64,000 nt of DNA from Gluconobacter sphaericus NBRC 12467 (lineage in GTDB: Bacteria; Pseudomonadota; Alphaproteobacteria; Acetobacterales; Acetobacteraceae), in contig NZ_BJMK01000003.1 in NCBI RefSeq assembly GCF_006539125.1, forward strand, positions 140,525 to 204,524, read 5' to 3'. Position numbers and translations under genes: made by a program. A model generated the notes under the pieces. It was not told where the DNA came from, made no database searches, and was given only the letters and a program-made list of their open reading frames with translations. This document shows, in pieces, positions 36,440 to 44,881 of this stretch (positions are counted from its first letter, which is position 1; each line of letters starts with the position of its first letter).

Positions 36440-36464
36440 CCTGCTGCCGCGTTACGGCAGCAGG
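36440..36464 (+). terminator. Hairpin after the DUF6476-like gene
   Basis: CCTGCTGCCG and CGGCAGCAGG form a perfect 10-bp stem with a 5-base loop, followed by ATTTAT. Probable terminator. Confidence 0.6.
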
Positions 36465-36486
36465 ATTTATGTAAGGATCAGGGATT

Positions 36487-36964
36487 ATGGGACGTCTGGT
36501 TGATGCGGTCCTCGCCGCCGGCACGGTTTTCGGAGTTCAGTACGCTGCCCGGGAAATCAGCCCTGCCGACGATCCCTCCACCCGCCAATGGTACAACCGC
36601 CTGAACAAGCCGTATTTCAATCCGCCCGGACCGGCCTACGCCGTGATCTGGACGCTGCTGGATGGCCTGTTGGCCTGGTCGGGCTACCGGCTTCTGCGCG
36701 CTGAAAAATCCTGTTGCCGGACGATGGCTCTGGTCCTCTGGGCACTCTGTGTCGCGGGGGGGGGCGGGGTTCCCGTTCTTCGTATTCCGCAAGCGCCAGC
36801 TCGGAACAGGTCTGGCCATCTGCGTCGGCCTGATCATGATGTCAGGGGCCTCGATCTGCACGGCGCACAAAGTGGACTGCAAGGCGGCCTCGATGCAGGT
36901 GCCGTTCTTCGTCTGGCTGGTGTTCGCAACCTGCATCCAAGAAGAAATCTGGCGCAGGAACTGA
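36487..36964 (+). pseudogene. tspO: TspO/MBR-family protein, frameshifted at a G9 run
   Basis: The ATG at 36487 follows AGGGATT. The first frame gives a normal TspO start, including RQWYNRLNKPYFNPPGPAYAVIWTLLDGLLAW (in the family, WY..L.KP.F.PP.W), then loses the fold at a run of nine G (36756-36764). Dropping one G restores the frame: CVAGGAGFPFFVFRKRQ leads into helices IMMSGASICTA and PFFVWLVFATCIQEEIWRRN, the expected TspO end. Family proteins are five-helix membrane proteins binding porphyrins and involved in stress responses. Either phase variation, a dead allele or a sequencing error explains the run. Confidence 0.8.
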
Positions 36965-36973
36965 GGCTGTTCT

Positions 36974-37273
36974 TCAGGGAGCGTTCAGAATAGCCGCCAG
37001 AAGCCCGGGGAATCGCATGTCGAGTTCCTCGCGACGCAGAGAGTTGCGATGCTGAACCCCTTCGATGCGTGTCCGCAGAACCCCGCTGTCCCGCAGAACC
37101 TGAAAATGATGCGACATGCTGGATTTGGGCCGCGTCCCGACCAGCGTTGCGCAGTTCGCTTCTCCGACCCGCCCCAGATGCCGGACGATATCCAGACGTG
37201 CAGGATCGGCCAGGGCGCGGAGCACCGAGGTCAGTTCGAACGTCGCGGGGTCAGGATGGTCGTAGGCAGGCAT
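36974..37273 (-). CDS. ArsR-family winged-helix repressor
   Basis: 99 residues. The HTH is typical (LRALADPARLDIVRHLGR, TRPKSSMSHHFQVLRDSGVL). Only one cysteine (GEANC) is present, so the usual ArsR/SmtB metal site is missing; it more likely senses redox or an electrophile, in keeping with its divergent partner, an old yellow enzyme. Two near-identical inverted repeats lie between the genes and are probably its operators. Confidence 0.88.
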   Translation of the reverse strand: MPAYDHPDPATFELTSVLRALADPARLDIVRHLGRVGEANCATLVGTRPKSSMSHHFQVLRDSGVLRTRIEGVQHRNSLRREELDMRFPGLLAAILNAP

Positions 37274-37314
37274 GGGGTCTTATCCCTTTCCTGAGGTTTT
37301 ATCGCAACACCTGC

Positions 37315-37368
37315 TTTGTTCGAGTCCTGTCAAACAAAAGGCTTGCCTTGTTCGATTATTGTCGAACA
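37315..37368. promoter_or_regulatory. Tandem operators for the ArsR-type repressor
   Basis: Site one, TTTGTTCGA-N6-TCAAACAAA (37315-37338), and site two, TGTTCGA-N6-TCGAACA (37349-37368), share half-sites and spacing. Their centres are 32 bases apart, about three helical turns, between the divergent regulator and ene-reductase genes. Confidence 0.7.
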
Positions 37369-37399
37369 TTATGCGGCCCTGTCCAGAGGAGATTAAGTG

Positions 37400-38485
37400 A
37401 TGCCAACCCTGTTCGATCCCATCGATTTCGGTCCCATTCACGCGAACAACCGGATCGTGATGTCACCGCTCACACGCGCACGCGCCGACAAGGATGCCGT
37501 TCCAACCCCCATCATGGTGGAATACTACGCCCAGCGCGCCAGTGCCGGACTGATCATTACGGAAGCCACCGGGATTTCCCGTGAAGGTCTGGGATGGCCG
37601 TTCGCTCCGGGAATCTGGTCAGACGCACAGGTCGAAGCCTGGAAGCCGATTGTTGCTGCCGTGCATGCAAAGGGCGGCAAGATCGTCTGCCAACTCTGGC
37701 ATATGGGCCGCATGGTTCATTCCTCCGTCACCGGAACCCAGCCCGTCTCGCCGTCTCCCACGACCGCTCCGGGCGAAGTCCATACTTACGAAGGCAAGAA
37801 GCCTTACGAAGAGGCCCGCGCGCTGGATGCCGCCGATATCAGCCGCATCCTGAGTGACTATGAGAACGCAGCCCGCAACGCCATCCGCGCCGGTTTCGAC
37901 GGGGTGCAGATCCATGCCGCCAATGGCTATCTTATTGACGAGTTCCTGCGAAACAGTACGAATCAGCGGGCTGACGAGTATGGTGGGGTTCCCGAAAACC
38001 GCATCCGCTTCCTGAAGGAAGTCACCGAGCGCGTCATTGCAGCCATCGGCGCCGAACGTACAGGCGTACGCCTCTCCCCCAACGGAGACACGCAGGGCTG
38101 CATCGACAGCGCGCCGGAGACGGTCTTCGTGCCAGCCGCTAAACTGCTTCAGGATCTGGGCGTGGCATGGCTCGAACTGCGGGAACCCGGCCCGGATGGC
38201 ACGTTCGGAAAAACGGAGCAGCCCAAGCTGTCCCCGCAGATCCGCAAGGTCTTCACCCGCCCGCTGGTGCTCAATCAGGACTACACGTTCGAGAGTGCAC
38301 AGAAAGCTCTGGCGGAAGGTCACGCCGATGCGATCGCCTTTGGCCGTAAGTTCATCTCGAACCCTGACCTGCCAGAGCGTTTCGCCCGCGGCATCGCCCT
38401 TCAGCCGGACAACATGAAGACCTGGTACAGCCAGGGCGCAGAAGGATACACGGACTACCTGTCCGCCACATCCGGCCCTAACTGA
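37400..38485 (+). CDS. Old yellow enzyme family ene-reductase (NemA-like)
   Basis: 361 residues from the ATG at 37400 with GAGGAGA upstream. FMN-barrel motifs: NNRIVMSPLTRARAD, QLWHMGRMVHSS, the substrate-binding IHAANGYLIDEFL (H-x-x-N type) and DEYGGVPENRIRF. The enzyme reduces activated C=C bonds with NAD(P)H, typically detoxifying enals or maleimides. It is controlled, in all likelihood, by the divergent ArsR-type repressor through the tandem operators. Confidence 0.93.
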   Translation: MPTLFDPIDFGPIHANNRIVMSPLTRARADKDAVPTPIMVEYYAQRASAGLIITEATGISREGLGWPFAPGIWSDAQVEAWKPIVAAVHAKGGKIVCQLWHMGRMVHSSVTGTQPVSPSPTTAPGEVHTYEGKKPYEEARALDAADISRILSDYENAARNAIRAGFDGVQIHAANGYLIDEFLRNSTNQRADEYGGVPENRIRFLKEVTERVIAAIGAERTGVRLSPNGDTQGCIDSAPETVFVPAAKLLQDLGVAWLELREPGPDGTFGKTEQPKLSPQIRKVFTRPLVLNQDYTFESAQKALAEGHADAIAFGRKFISNPDLPERFARGIALQPDNMKTWYSQGAEGYTDYLSATSGPN

Positions 38486-38493
38486 CCCTCAGT

Positions 38494-38522
38494 TTTCCGG
38501 GAGCATTCAGTGCTCCCGGAAA
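38494..38522. terminator. Bidirectional hairpin between ene-reductase and RlmB-like genes
   Basis: TTTCCGGGAGCA and TGCTCCCGGAAA form a perfect 12-bp stem with a 5-base loop between two convergent genes. Confidence 0.8.
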
Positions 38523-38541
38523 CCCGTTCAGCGTGTACCTC

Positions 38542-39387
38542 TCAGACCGGACGCACCAGTTCGTAAAGTGCGACGGCGGCGGCATTGGAGACATTCAGGC
38601 TCTCCATGTCGCCGGGCATGTAGACGCTGGCGATTTCGTCACAGGTCTCGCGCGTCAGGCGACGTAGCCCTGCGCCTTCGGCCCCCAGAACCAGCGCCAC
38701 ACGACGCCCGGCAAAGCTCTTGCCATCCAGTCGCGTCCCCCCGGCATCCAGCCCGACAACCCAGAAATCCTCGGCCTGAAGCGCCTGAAGCGCACGGGAG
38801 AGATTGACCTCACGCAGGATCGGCACAACGTCCAGCGCGCCCGAAGCCGCCTTCGCCATCGCAGCGCTTTCCTGCGGCGCATTGCGATCCTGCACCAGAA
38901 GTGCCGCCGCGCCGAATGCTGCGGCAGAGCGGAGAATGGCGCCGATATTACGCGGATCCGTCACCTGATCCAGCACCAGAACCGGGCCCTTGCGCTCAAC
39001 GATATCAGGAATGGCGAGCGTCTCCAGAGGCTCGACCCGCAGGCAGAGACCCTGATGAACGGCATCGCGCTCACACAGCTTGTCGAGGCGCTCACGGTCA
39101 ACGATCTGCGGCTTGCGTGAAGCGCTTTCGAATGCAAGCGCGGCTTCGCGCGTGGCCAGAAAGTCATGAATGACACGCTCGGGGTTGGCGAGCGCGGCCT
39201 GTACGGCATGGTGTCCGTAAATCCAGTAGCCAGAGCCGGAACTGCCCCCATGGCCACGGCCAGACCGGCCACCGCGTTCTTTCGAACGCTCACCGGGAGT
39301 GCGTGTCTGCTCGGCATGTCCGGCGGGAGAGGAGGAACGATTCGTGGAGCGATCGGGGGCGGAACGGGAGGGAGATCTTCTGGCCAT
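38542..39387 (-). CDS. rlmB: RlmB/TrmH-family rRNA 2'-O-methyltransferase
   Basis: 281 residues from the ATG at 39387. The first 50 residues are a disordered Ser/Arg/Gly-rich tail. A substrate-binding domain begins at YWIYGHHAVQAAL; the SPOUT catalytic domain carries VLVLDQVTDPRNIGAILRSA, VALVLGAEGAGLRRLTRE and the knot end MESLNVSNAAAVALYE. RlmB methylates G2251 of 23S rRNA; a related SPOUT target is possible. It is divergent from tRNA-Tyr, 69 bases away. Confidence 0.88.
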   Translation of the reverse strand: MARRSPSRSAPDRSTNRSSSPAGHAEQTRTPGERSKERGGRSGRGHGGSSGSGYWIYGHHAVQAALANPERVIHDFLATREAALAFESASRKPQIVDRERLDKLCERDAVHQGLCLRVEPLETLAIPDIVERKGPVLVLDQVTDPRNIGAILRSAAAFGAAALLVQDRNAPQESAAMAKAASGALDVVPILREVNLSRALQALQAEDFWVVGLDAGGTRLDGKSFAGRRVALVLGAEGAGLRRLTRETCDEIASVYMPGDMESLNVSNAAAVALYELVRPV

Positions 39388-39456
39388 AAAAAAGCATATA
39401 ATCGACATCAGGGAATTGACATAGCCGTCAATCCGCCATATCTGAACCGCCGACCC

Positions 39457-39542
39457 GGAGAGGTGCCCGAGTGGCTAAAGGGGGCGGACTGTAAATCCGC
39501 TGGCGTACGCCTACGTTGGTTCGAATCCAACTCTCTCCACCA
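39457..39542 (+). tRNA. tRNA-Tyr (GUA anticodon)
   Basis: An 86-base class II tRNA with encoded CCA. The acceptor arms are GGAGAGG and TCTCTCC, the anticodon loop is ACTGTAAAT, a long variable arm follows, and the T arm is GTTGG-TTCGAAT-CCAAC. The 3' side of this gene begins the accessory part of the window. Confidence 0.95.
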
Positions 39543-39772
39543 GGTCCCCTTCTCTTCAATAAAATCAATTCAGTTATGGCCAAGTTCTGGTAACAGTTCA
39601 CTGCCATACTGGTAGTATCTTGTCGGTATCCTTACATGGCCAAGAAGGCCTATACAGGATGATAATATGCACGGCTTGAAGCGGACAGATAGTCTCACAT
39701 GGCCTGTTCGTTCATCGATTCCCCAGGACCGCTGGGCTGCCGCGGGGAAGGTGTCTCAGACCAAATCAGGCA
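39543..39772. other. Region between tRNA-Tyr and the IS remnant
   Basis: About 230 bases with no convincing gene. A short frame beginning MAKKAYTG at 39634 stops at once and another from 39667 gives about 36 residues of no recognisable family. No integrase and no second copy of the tRNA 3' end were found in this stretch. Confidence 0.4.
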
Positions 39773-40361
39773 TTAAGTAAGAAGTGGAGGGATCGAAGAA
39801 CCGTTAATTGATGCGCTTGGCACGTGTTTTCCATTTTGGAATGCACCGAACGGGATGGCGAGATCGCTGGATGGTATGGTTCCATCGTCCTGACGCTTCG
39901 TTTCCGTGAGTTTCAGGGGGTAGCGTGCATGACGATCCTGAGTGCGACCGTTTTGTGGGTTTGTTCTGCCAGTGTTCGGGAATACGTCCCTCTCGAAGAT
40001 ACGTTTTCTCGGTGTCGGTATAGCGTTGCTTTGGAGCGGCCAGATTGTTTTGGTATCCGACACCCGACCTGAAAGCCCCAGTTCAAAGAAGCGCATGAAG
40101 GGCAGGCAATAATTGATCAGGTATTCCGTCTGTTCATCGGACAGGTTGTTCAACGTCTGGGTCATCAGGAACTTGAATATCAACACCAGATCGAATGGCG
40201 GACGTCTGCCCTTGCGCTCATCGGAATACGCTAGAGCCTGGTTTAGATCCGGACGGAGGACTTCAAAATCCACAGTTCGGGAAAACACTTCGAGCTAGTC
40301 ACCCAGAGCGCTGAAACGGGGTAAGCCGGGCTTCAATATCAAAGAAACCGCACTGCTTCAT
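39773..40361 (-). pseudogene. Decayed IS5-family transposase
   Basis: Reading leftward from an ATG at 40361: MKQCGFFDIEARLTPFQRS, then a stop and frameshift, then VDFEVLRPDLNQALAYSD, KGRRPPFDLVLIFKFL and LNNLSDEQTEYLINYCLPF, the DUF772-type N-terminus of IS5/IS1031-like transposases. After VSDTKTIW a block of roughly 60 codons is missing; later EGRIPEHWQNKPTK and, in another frame, QDRHARYPLKL and SDLAIPFGAFQNGKH are fragments of the middle. The DDE catalytic end is gone. Terminal repeats were not found. A dead element next to a tRNA gene. Confidence 0.8.
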
Positions 40362-40480
40362 GATCCATATCCCAATCAACTCAGGAAAAATGGAATCATA
40401 CAGAGAGGAGCAAAACCAGAGGGTTTTTCGAGCCCTCCGCCTGTTTTTCCGAAAGTAAAAAACAGAATAAGGAGACCAGT

Positions 40481-40594
40481 ATGACAGCTTTTGGAGGCCG
40501 GGGTGTCCGTATCCAAAACATCGGTAACGATGCGGCTGGAAACTCCAATACTGCACGACAGGCTTCAGGAACACGCTATTTCCTGAAGCTATAG
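40481..40594 (+). CDS. Candidate 37-residue peptide with a strong ribosome site
   Basis: AAGGAG sits nine bases before the ATG at 40481. The predicted peptide begins MTAFGGRGVRIQ and ends SGTRYFLKL; it is rich in Gly, Asn and Arg, with no membrane segment. The last third of the frame overlaps a perfect hairpin (40562-40589). It lies between the IS remnant and a nitroreductase. It may be a small gene, a leader peptide or chance; no homologue is known to me. Confidence 0.35.
   Translation: MTAFGGRGVRIQNIGNDAAGNSNTARQASGTRYFLKL
40562..40589 (+). terminator. Hairpin at the end of the 37-residue frame
   Basis: GCTTCAGGAA and TTCCTGAAGC pair perfectly across eight bases. The bases after it (TATAGTCTTGG) are not a T run. 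Confidence 0.4.
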
Positions 40595-40697
40595 TCTTGG
40601 ATTTATTATGATACTAATCCGAAACGGAAATCCTGTTAGAGTTGGGCCTCGTCAGCATGCTGCGTGATGTTACCATTCCCACAACGTGAGATCCGTG

Positions 40698-41309
40698 ATG
40701 ACCGAAGCCCCCAACCGCGAAGCATCTTCCTCAATCATGAAAATGATCGTCAATCGCTGGTCCCCCCGCGCTTTTACGGACGACACAATTTCTGACGAAG
40801 TTCTTCGTGAAATTCTTGAAGCGGGCCGGTGGGCTCCCTCCCAGTATAATTCGCAGCCGTGGCGGTTCATGTACGCCCGGAAAGGAACAGAAAACTGGGA
40901 ACAGTTCCTGTCTTGGCTGAAGCCGGTGAACCAGAGATGGGCCAAGTCAGCGTCAGCGCTCGTCTATATCGCATCGCGTACCACCATGATCCCGAGAACA
41001 ACGCCGGATCGTGTTTTTTCCCGCACTCATTCTTATGATGCCGGGGCCGCTGCCATGCTGGTCCTTTTGCAGGCACACCATGCTGGATGGGCGGCTCACA
41101 CTATGAGTGGTGTTAGTGATGTCGATTTGACCCATGCGGGTCTGCAACTGCCAGCCGATTATGCTTTTGAAACCGCAATCGCCATCGGAAAGCAGGCTCC
41201 GGCTGAGATTCTTCCGGAAGATCTGCGGGTGCGTGAAGTGCCTTCACAGCGTGTGCCGGTTGAGCGCGTCATATTTGACGGGACTTTTGTCGAAGCCCCT
41301 GATGCCTGA
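40698..41309 (+). CDS. Nitroreductase-family protein
   Basis: 203 residues from the ATG at 40698. Nitroreductase features: VNRWSPRAFTDDTISDEVL at the N-terminus, the FMN-contact segment EAGRWAPSQYNSQPWRF, and DAGAAAMLVLLQAHHAGWAAHTMSG. These are FMN enzymes that use NAD(P)H to reduce nitro groups, quinones or related acceptors. First intact gene after the IS remnant; the MFS gene follows 59 bases later and may be in the same unit. Confidence 0.88.
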   Translation: MTEAPNREASSSIMKMIVNRWSPRAFTDDTISDEVLREILEAGRWAPSQYNSQPWRFMYARKGTENWEQFLSWLKPVNQRWAKSASALVYIASRTTMIPRTTPDRVFSRTHSYDAGAAAMLVLLQAHHAGWAAHTMSGVSDVDLTHAGLQLPADYAFETAIAIGKQAPAEILPEDLRVREVPSQRVPVERVIFDGTFVEAPDA

Positions 41310-41368
41310 CATCCCCTTGCCCTGCGGGCCTCTGTGGCATCGGTAGGGTAAAGCTTGCGGAGAGAATA

Positions 41369-42639
41369 ATGCCAGGATTTGATTCGCTTGACAGGAAGCT
41401 GCTCATCCGTCTGATGCCGCTTCTCGTCTTGTGTTTTTTTTTGCTTATGTAGACCGGGTCAATGTAAGTTTTGCTGCCGCTGACATGCGCCATGACCTCA
41501 TGCTTTCAGGCACGACTTATGGACTGGGCGCCGGTATTTTCTTTATCGGCTATGTTCTCTTTGAGATGCCGGGCAATTACATTCTTGGTCGACTGGGGGC
41601 CAGGTTGTGGCTTTCGGTTTGCATGATTGCCTGGGGGCTTGTCTCTGCAGGTATGGCCTTCGTCGGGACCGGGACCGGATTTCTCGTCATGCGTTTCGTG
41701 CTCGGGGTGGCGGAGTCCGGTTTTTATCCCGGGATCCTCTTTTTCCTGATGCAGGCCTTCCCGCCCAAGCTGCATGCACGGGTCGTCAGTTACCTGATTG
41801 TGGTCATCCCAGTGGCGAGCGCTGTGTCGTCATTGCTTGCAAGTGTCATCCTGCACTTGAACGGGACATGGAATCTGCACGGGTGGCAATGGCTTTTTCT
41901 GATTGAAGGGCTTCCCTCAATTCTTCTGGGTGCTCTGCTTTATCACTGTCTTCCTGAGCGGCTGGAGCACGCCGTGTGGCTGACAGAGGATGAGCGGGTA
42001 GTTATGGCCGGTCGTCTTGCCTATCTGAGGGCTTCCCGGCAGTCGCGCTCTCTCGACCTGTTTCTTGGCGCGTTCAGGCTCCCGATCGTCTGGAAAATTG
42101 CCGTTGTCTTCTTCTGTATCTCTTTTGTGAGCAGCACCATTCATTTCTGGCTGCCTCAGATGATTGCTCATGCCGGGTTCGAGCGGCACAATGTTCTCCG
42201 GCTTGCGACCGTTCCTTATTTTGCAGGTGCAGTGGCTCTCCTGATAAGCGTGAAGCGAACCGGGACGGTTACTGATAACAGGCGTATTCTCAGTGCTCTG
42301 GTGACTGCCTGCCTGGCCTTGGGAAGCATGACATTCATACCATCTCTTGCAGGACAGGGCGCCCTGCTCACACTGGCTACAGCTGCAATTTTCGTGATCC
42401 TCGGGCTGATGTGGGGCGTACCCGGACGTTTTCTGCACGGCGTTCAGGCAGCAGCCGGGGTTGCGTTGATCAATTCATTCGGAAACCTCGGAAATTTTTT
42501 TGGTCCGGTGGTTTTTGCGTCTCTTGCCGGTTCGACGTCAGCCTATGCCTGGGGGCTAATTATGGATGCTTTGATGCTGGGGGGAGCCACGATCTTTTTC
42601 TGGAAGTTGAGCCGTAAAGGGTCGGTTTCTTCCACATAG
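41369..42639 (+). pseudogene. MFS anion:cation symporter-type transporter, frameshifted at a T9 run
   Basis: The ATG at 41369 has GGAGAG upstream and begins FDSLDRKLLIRLMPLLVLC, a normal lead into TM1. Nine T (41434-41442) throw the frame, which stops at 41450. Adding one T continues perfectly as FFFAYVDRVNVSFAAADM and then 390 residues of a complete MFS transporter of the GudP/phthalate ACS type (GLGAGIFFIGYVLFEMPGN, MRFVLGVAESGFYPGILFF, GFERHNVLRLATVPYF). Translation could restart at a GTG at 41431, losing TM1's first half. Substrates of this group are mostly organic acid anions. Phase variation, decay or sequencing error are all possible. Confidence 0.8.
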
Positions 42640-42653
42640 CTCATGGGCATGGT

Positions 42654-42696
42654 GCTCCAGAAGCAGGAAAGACCGGCTTCTGGAGCGTTGTTTTAT
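42654..42696. terminator. Hairpin between convergent MFS and dehydrogenase genes
   Basis: GCTCCAGAAGC and GCTTCTGGAGC make a perfect 11-bp stem, followed by GTTGTTTTATT on the plus strand. Confidence 0.8.
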
Positions 42697-43868
42697 TCCT
42701 GCCCCCTGACGTTCAGGAGACTATTCAGCCCCAGCTGTGACAGCGTAGCCTTTCCACTCAGTGCCATTGTCACGCGCAGTTCGTCCAGAAGCATGTTCAG
42801 GATGCGCTCCACACCCTCGACCCCGCCTGCAGCAAGACCATAGAGTGGCAGACGTCCGACCATAACCGCATCTGCGCCAAGAGCGAGTAGTTTGAAAACA
42901 TCGCTTCCCTGCCGGATCCCGCTATCGGCGATGACTGTCATATTCCCGGCTTCGTCTGCCAGAGAGGGAAGAACATCTGCTACGGCAGGAGCTGAATCAA
43001 GATTGCGCGCGCCATGTGTTGAGACGACAATTCCATCAATGCCGATCCGTCTGGCGTGTGTTACATCTTCAGGGGACAAAACCCCCTTGAGTACAAGATT
43101 CCCTTTCCAGAACACACGCAGATGTTCGATATCCTGCCATGTCACGTCCTGTGCCAGCCGTACGGACGGGTCCTGTTGGGGGCGCAGGACATTTGGGCGC
43201 AGACCTTCCGGGTAATGCGGGAAATCCGGTACTCCACGCCCCTGCAGCAGAGGCCGCAGAAGTGCATTCCACGCCCAGCGCGGATGGGACGCAATGTCCA
43301 GGACAGACCGTGGCGTAGCCCGAAAACCCATGCTGAACCCGTTGCGTCGATTGTAGTGCCGCAGCGGCTGCACGGCCGTGTCTACCGTCACCAACAGCGT
43401 TTCCACACCGGCGGTTCTGACGCGTTCCACCAGGTCCAGTGTCCGCTGCCGGTTCTGCCAGATGTAGAGTTGAAACCACACGTTTCCCGGTGCTGCCCGT
43501 GCAACGGTTTCGATCGGTACGATGGATTGTGTGGCCAGACAGACCGGTATTCCCACCCGGGCCGCAGCCGAGGCGATCCGGGCTTCTCCGCCGGTGCGGA
43601 TCATGCCTGCAATGGCCGTGGGCGCGACGATCAGAGGGGTTGGGAAGGTTTTCCCCAGGATATTACACGACAGGTCTCTGGTGCTGGAGCCAGTGAGAAC
43701 AGACGGCATGATCCGCAGATGGTCCAACGCCGTTCTTCCCTGTTTGAGGGCTGTTTCCCGTTCGCTTCCCCGGTCCATGTATTCAAACAGAACCCGGGGC
43801 AAATAACGACGGGCGGCTGTACGAAAATCTTCTGTTTCCAGCAGGGCCGATAAATCATGCCGCATCAT
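42693..43868 (-). CDS. FMN-dependent alpha-hydroxy acid dehydrogenase (MdlB/LldD-like)
   Basis: 391 residues. FMN-barrel markers: FEYMDRGSERETALKQ, LIVAPTAIAGMIRTGGE, QLYIWQNRQ, a VVSTHGARNLDSAP catalytic loop with the essential histidine (usually HGGRQLD), and DSGIRQGSDVFKLLALGADAVMVGR. It oxidises a 2-hydroxy acid such as lactate, mandelate or glycolate to the 2-oxo acid. A shorter loop lacking a long hydrophobic insert makes membrane attachment uncertain. It overlaps the upstream SDR gene by four bases, so the two act together. Confidence 0.88.
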   Translation of the reverse strand: MMRHDLSALLETEDFRTAARRYLPRVLFEYMDRGSERETALKQGRTALDHLRIMPSVLTGSSTRDLSCNILGKTFPTPLIVAPTAIAGMIRTGGEARIASAAARVGIPVCLATQSIVPIETVARAAPGNVWFQLYIWQNRQRTLDLVERVRTAGVETLLVTVDTAVQPLRHYNRRNGFSMGFRATPRSVLDIASHPRWAWNALLRPLLQGRGVPDFPHYPEGLRPNVLRPQQDPSVRLAQDVTWQDIEHLRVFWKGNLVLKGVLSPEDVTHARRIGIDGIVVSTHGARNLDSAPAVADVLPSLADEAGNMTVIADSGIRQGSDVFKLLALGADAVMVGRLPLYGLAAGGVEGVERILNMLLDELRVTMALSGKATLSQLGLNSLLNVRGQE

Positions 43869-44650
43869 ACACTCCTGACCATTCCACCATCGATGCGGAT
43901 CTGGCTGCCGGTGATGTAGGATGCTCGCTCACTGGCCAGAAAAACTGCGGCATCGGCAAATTCTTCCGGCCGCCCATAACGTCCGGCGGGAATGTTGCAC
44001 AGGGAGCGGTTGGCGACTTCTTCGACAGTTATGCCGTCACGAGAGGCCGCTGCGCCATCGAGCTGGTCGAGGCGATCCGTATGAATGCGTCCGGGGATCA
44101 GCATGTTGACCGTCACACCATCCACAGCAACCTCATTGCTGAGTGTCTTGGACCAGCCGGCAATCGCTCCGCGGATCCCGTTTGAAAGGCCAAGTCCGGG
44201 GATAGGCTGCATGATCCCTGATGACCCTACAGTCAGCACGCGCCCCCATTTTCGTACCCGCATCCCGGGAACCAGCCGGGATGCCAGCAGGAAGAAGCGG
44301 CTTGCCATGACCGTGAAATGGTCGATCCACTCCTCGTCGGAGAAAGCGCTGACGGGGCCGGTTGGGGGGCCGCCGCTGTTGTTGACGAGAATGTCTACGC
44401 CTACGCTGGCCAGAACGCTGTCTGCCAGTGCGGTAATGGATGCACGGTCCTTGAGATCGGCCTGCAGCGCTGTAATACGGTTGCGCTGCTCTTCAGGTAA
44501 TTCTGCACGCCAAACTTCGATGTCAGCGGGATGCCGCGAGGCTGCCAGGACATTGACACCTTCGGCGCATAGGCCAATCGCGATTGCACGTCCCAGCCCT
44601 CGGCTTGCTCCAACCACGAGAGCCGTTTTTCCATTCAGACCCAGATCCAT
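43865..44650 (-). CDS. Atypical SDR-family protein without the catalytic Tyr-x-x-x-Lys
   Basis: 261 residues. The cofactor motif VGASRGLGRAIA and VNNSGGPPTGP are present, but where classical SDRs have Y-x-x-x-K this one reads LGLSNGIRGAIAG, as in a divergent 3-oxoacyl reductase-like subgroup. The C-terminus QIRIDGGMVRSV is standard. Whether it is catalytic or uses other residues is unknown. Translationally coupled to the hydroxy acid dehydrogenase, so the pair probably works on one substrate. Confidence 0.82.
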   Translation of the reverse strand: MDLGLNGKTALVVGASRGLGRAIAIGLCAEGVNVLAASRHPADIEVWRAELPEEQRNRITALQADLKDRASITALADSVLASVGVDILVNNSGGPPTGPVSAFSDEEWIDHFTVMASRFFLLASRLVPGMRVRKWGRVLTVGSSGIMQPIPGLGLSNGIRGAIAGWSKTLSNEVAVDGVTVNMLIPGRIHTDRLDQLDGAAASRDGITVEEVANRSLCNIPAGRYGRPEEFADAAVFLASERASYITGSQIRIDGGMVRSV

Positions 44651-44881
44651 GGATTTTCCCCTTCAGAGGCGTATGCAGCAGCACTGTGGAACAGTTTCCA
44701 ATACCCTGTCGACAGGACCGGATACGAAATAATTACAATTCTGCTCTTTATTCCGGGGCGGTATTAAGATGGCTTATACCCGGCAATGATTCGCAATCGA
44801 AAAAGCCGGGAAAACAGTTCACATCAGCTGCTTTTCGTTCTCTCCTGTAAACGATATTCCAGATGACAGGCGGTGTACAAA

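Noticed and set aside
39634..39780. MAKK-starting fragment after tRNA-Tyr as an integrase remnant
   Set aside because: Stops after eight codons and no later integrase motif was found in any frame.
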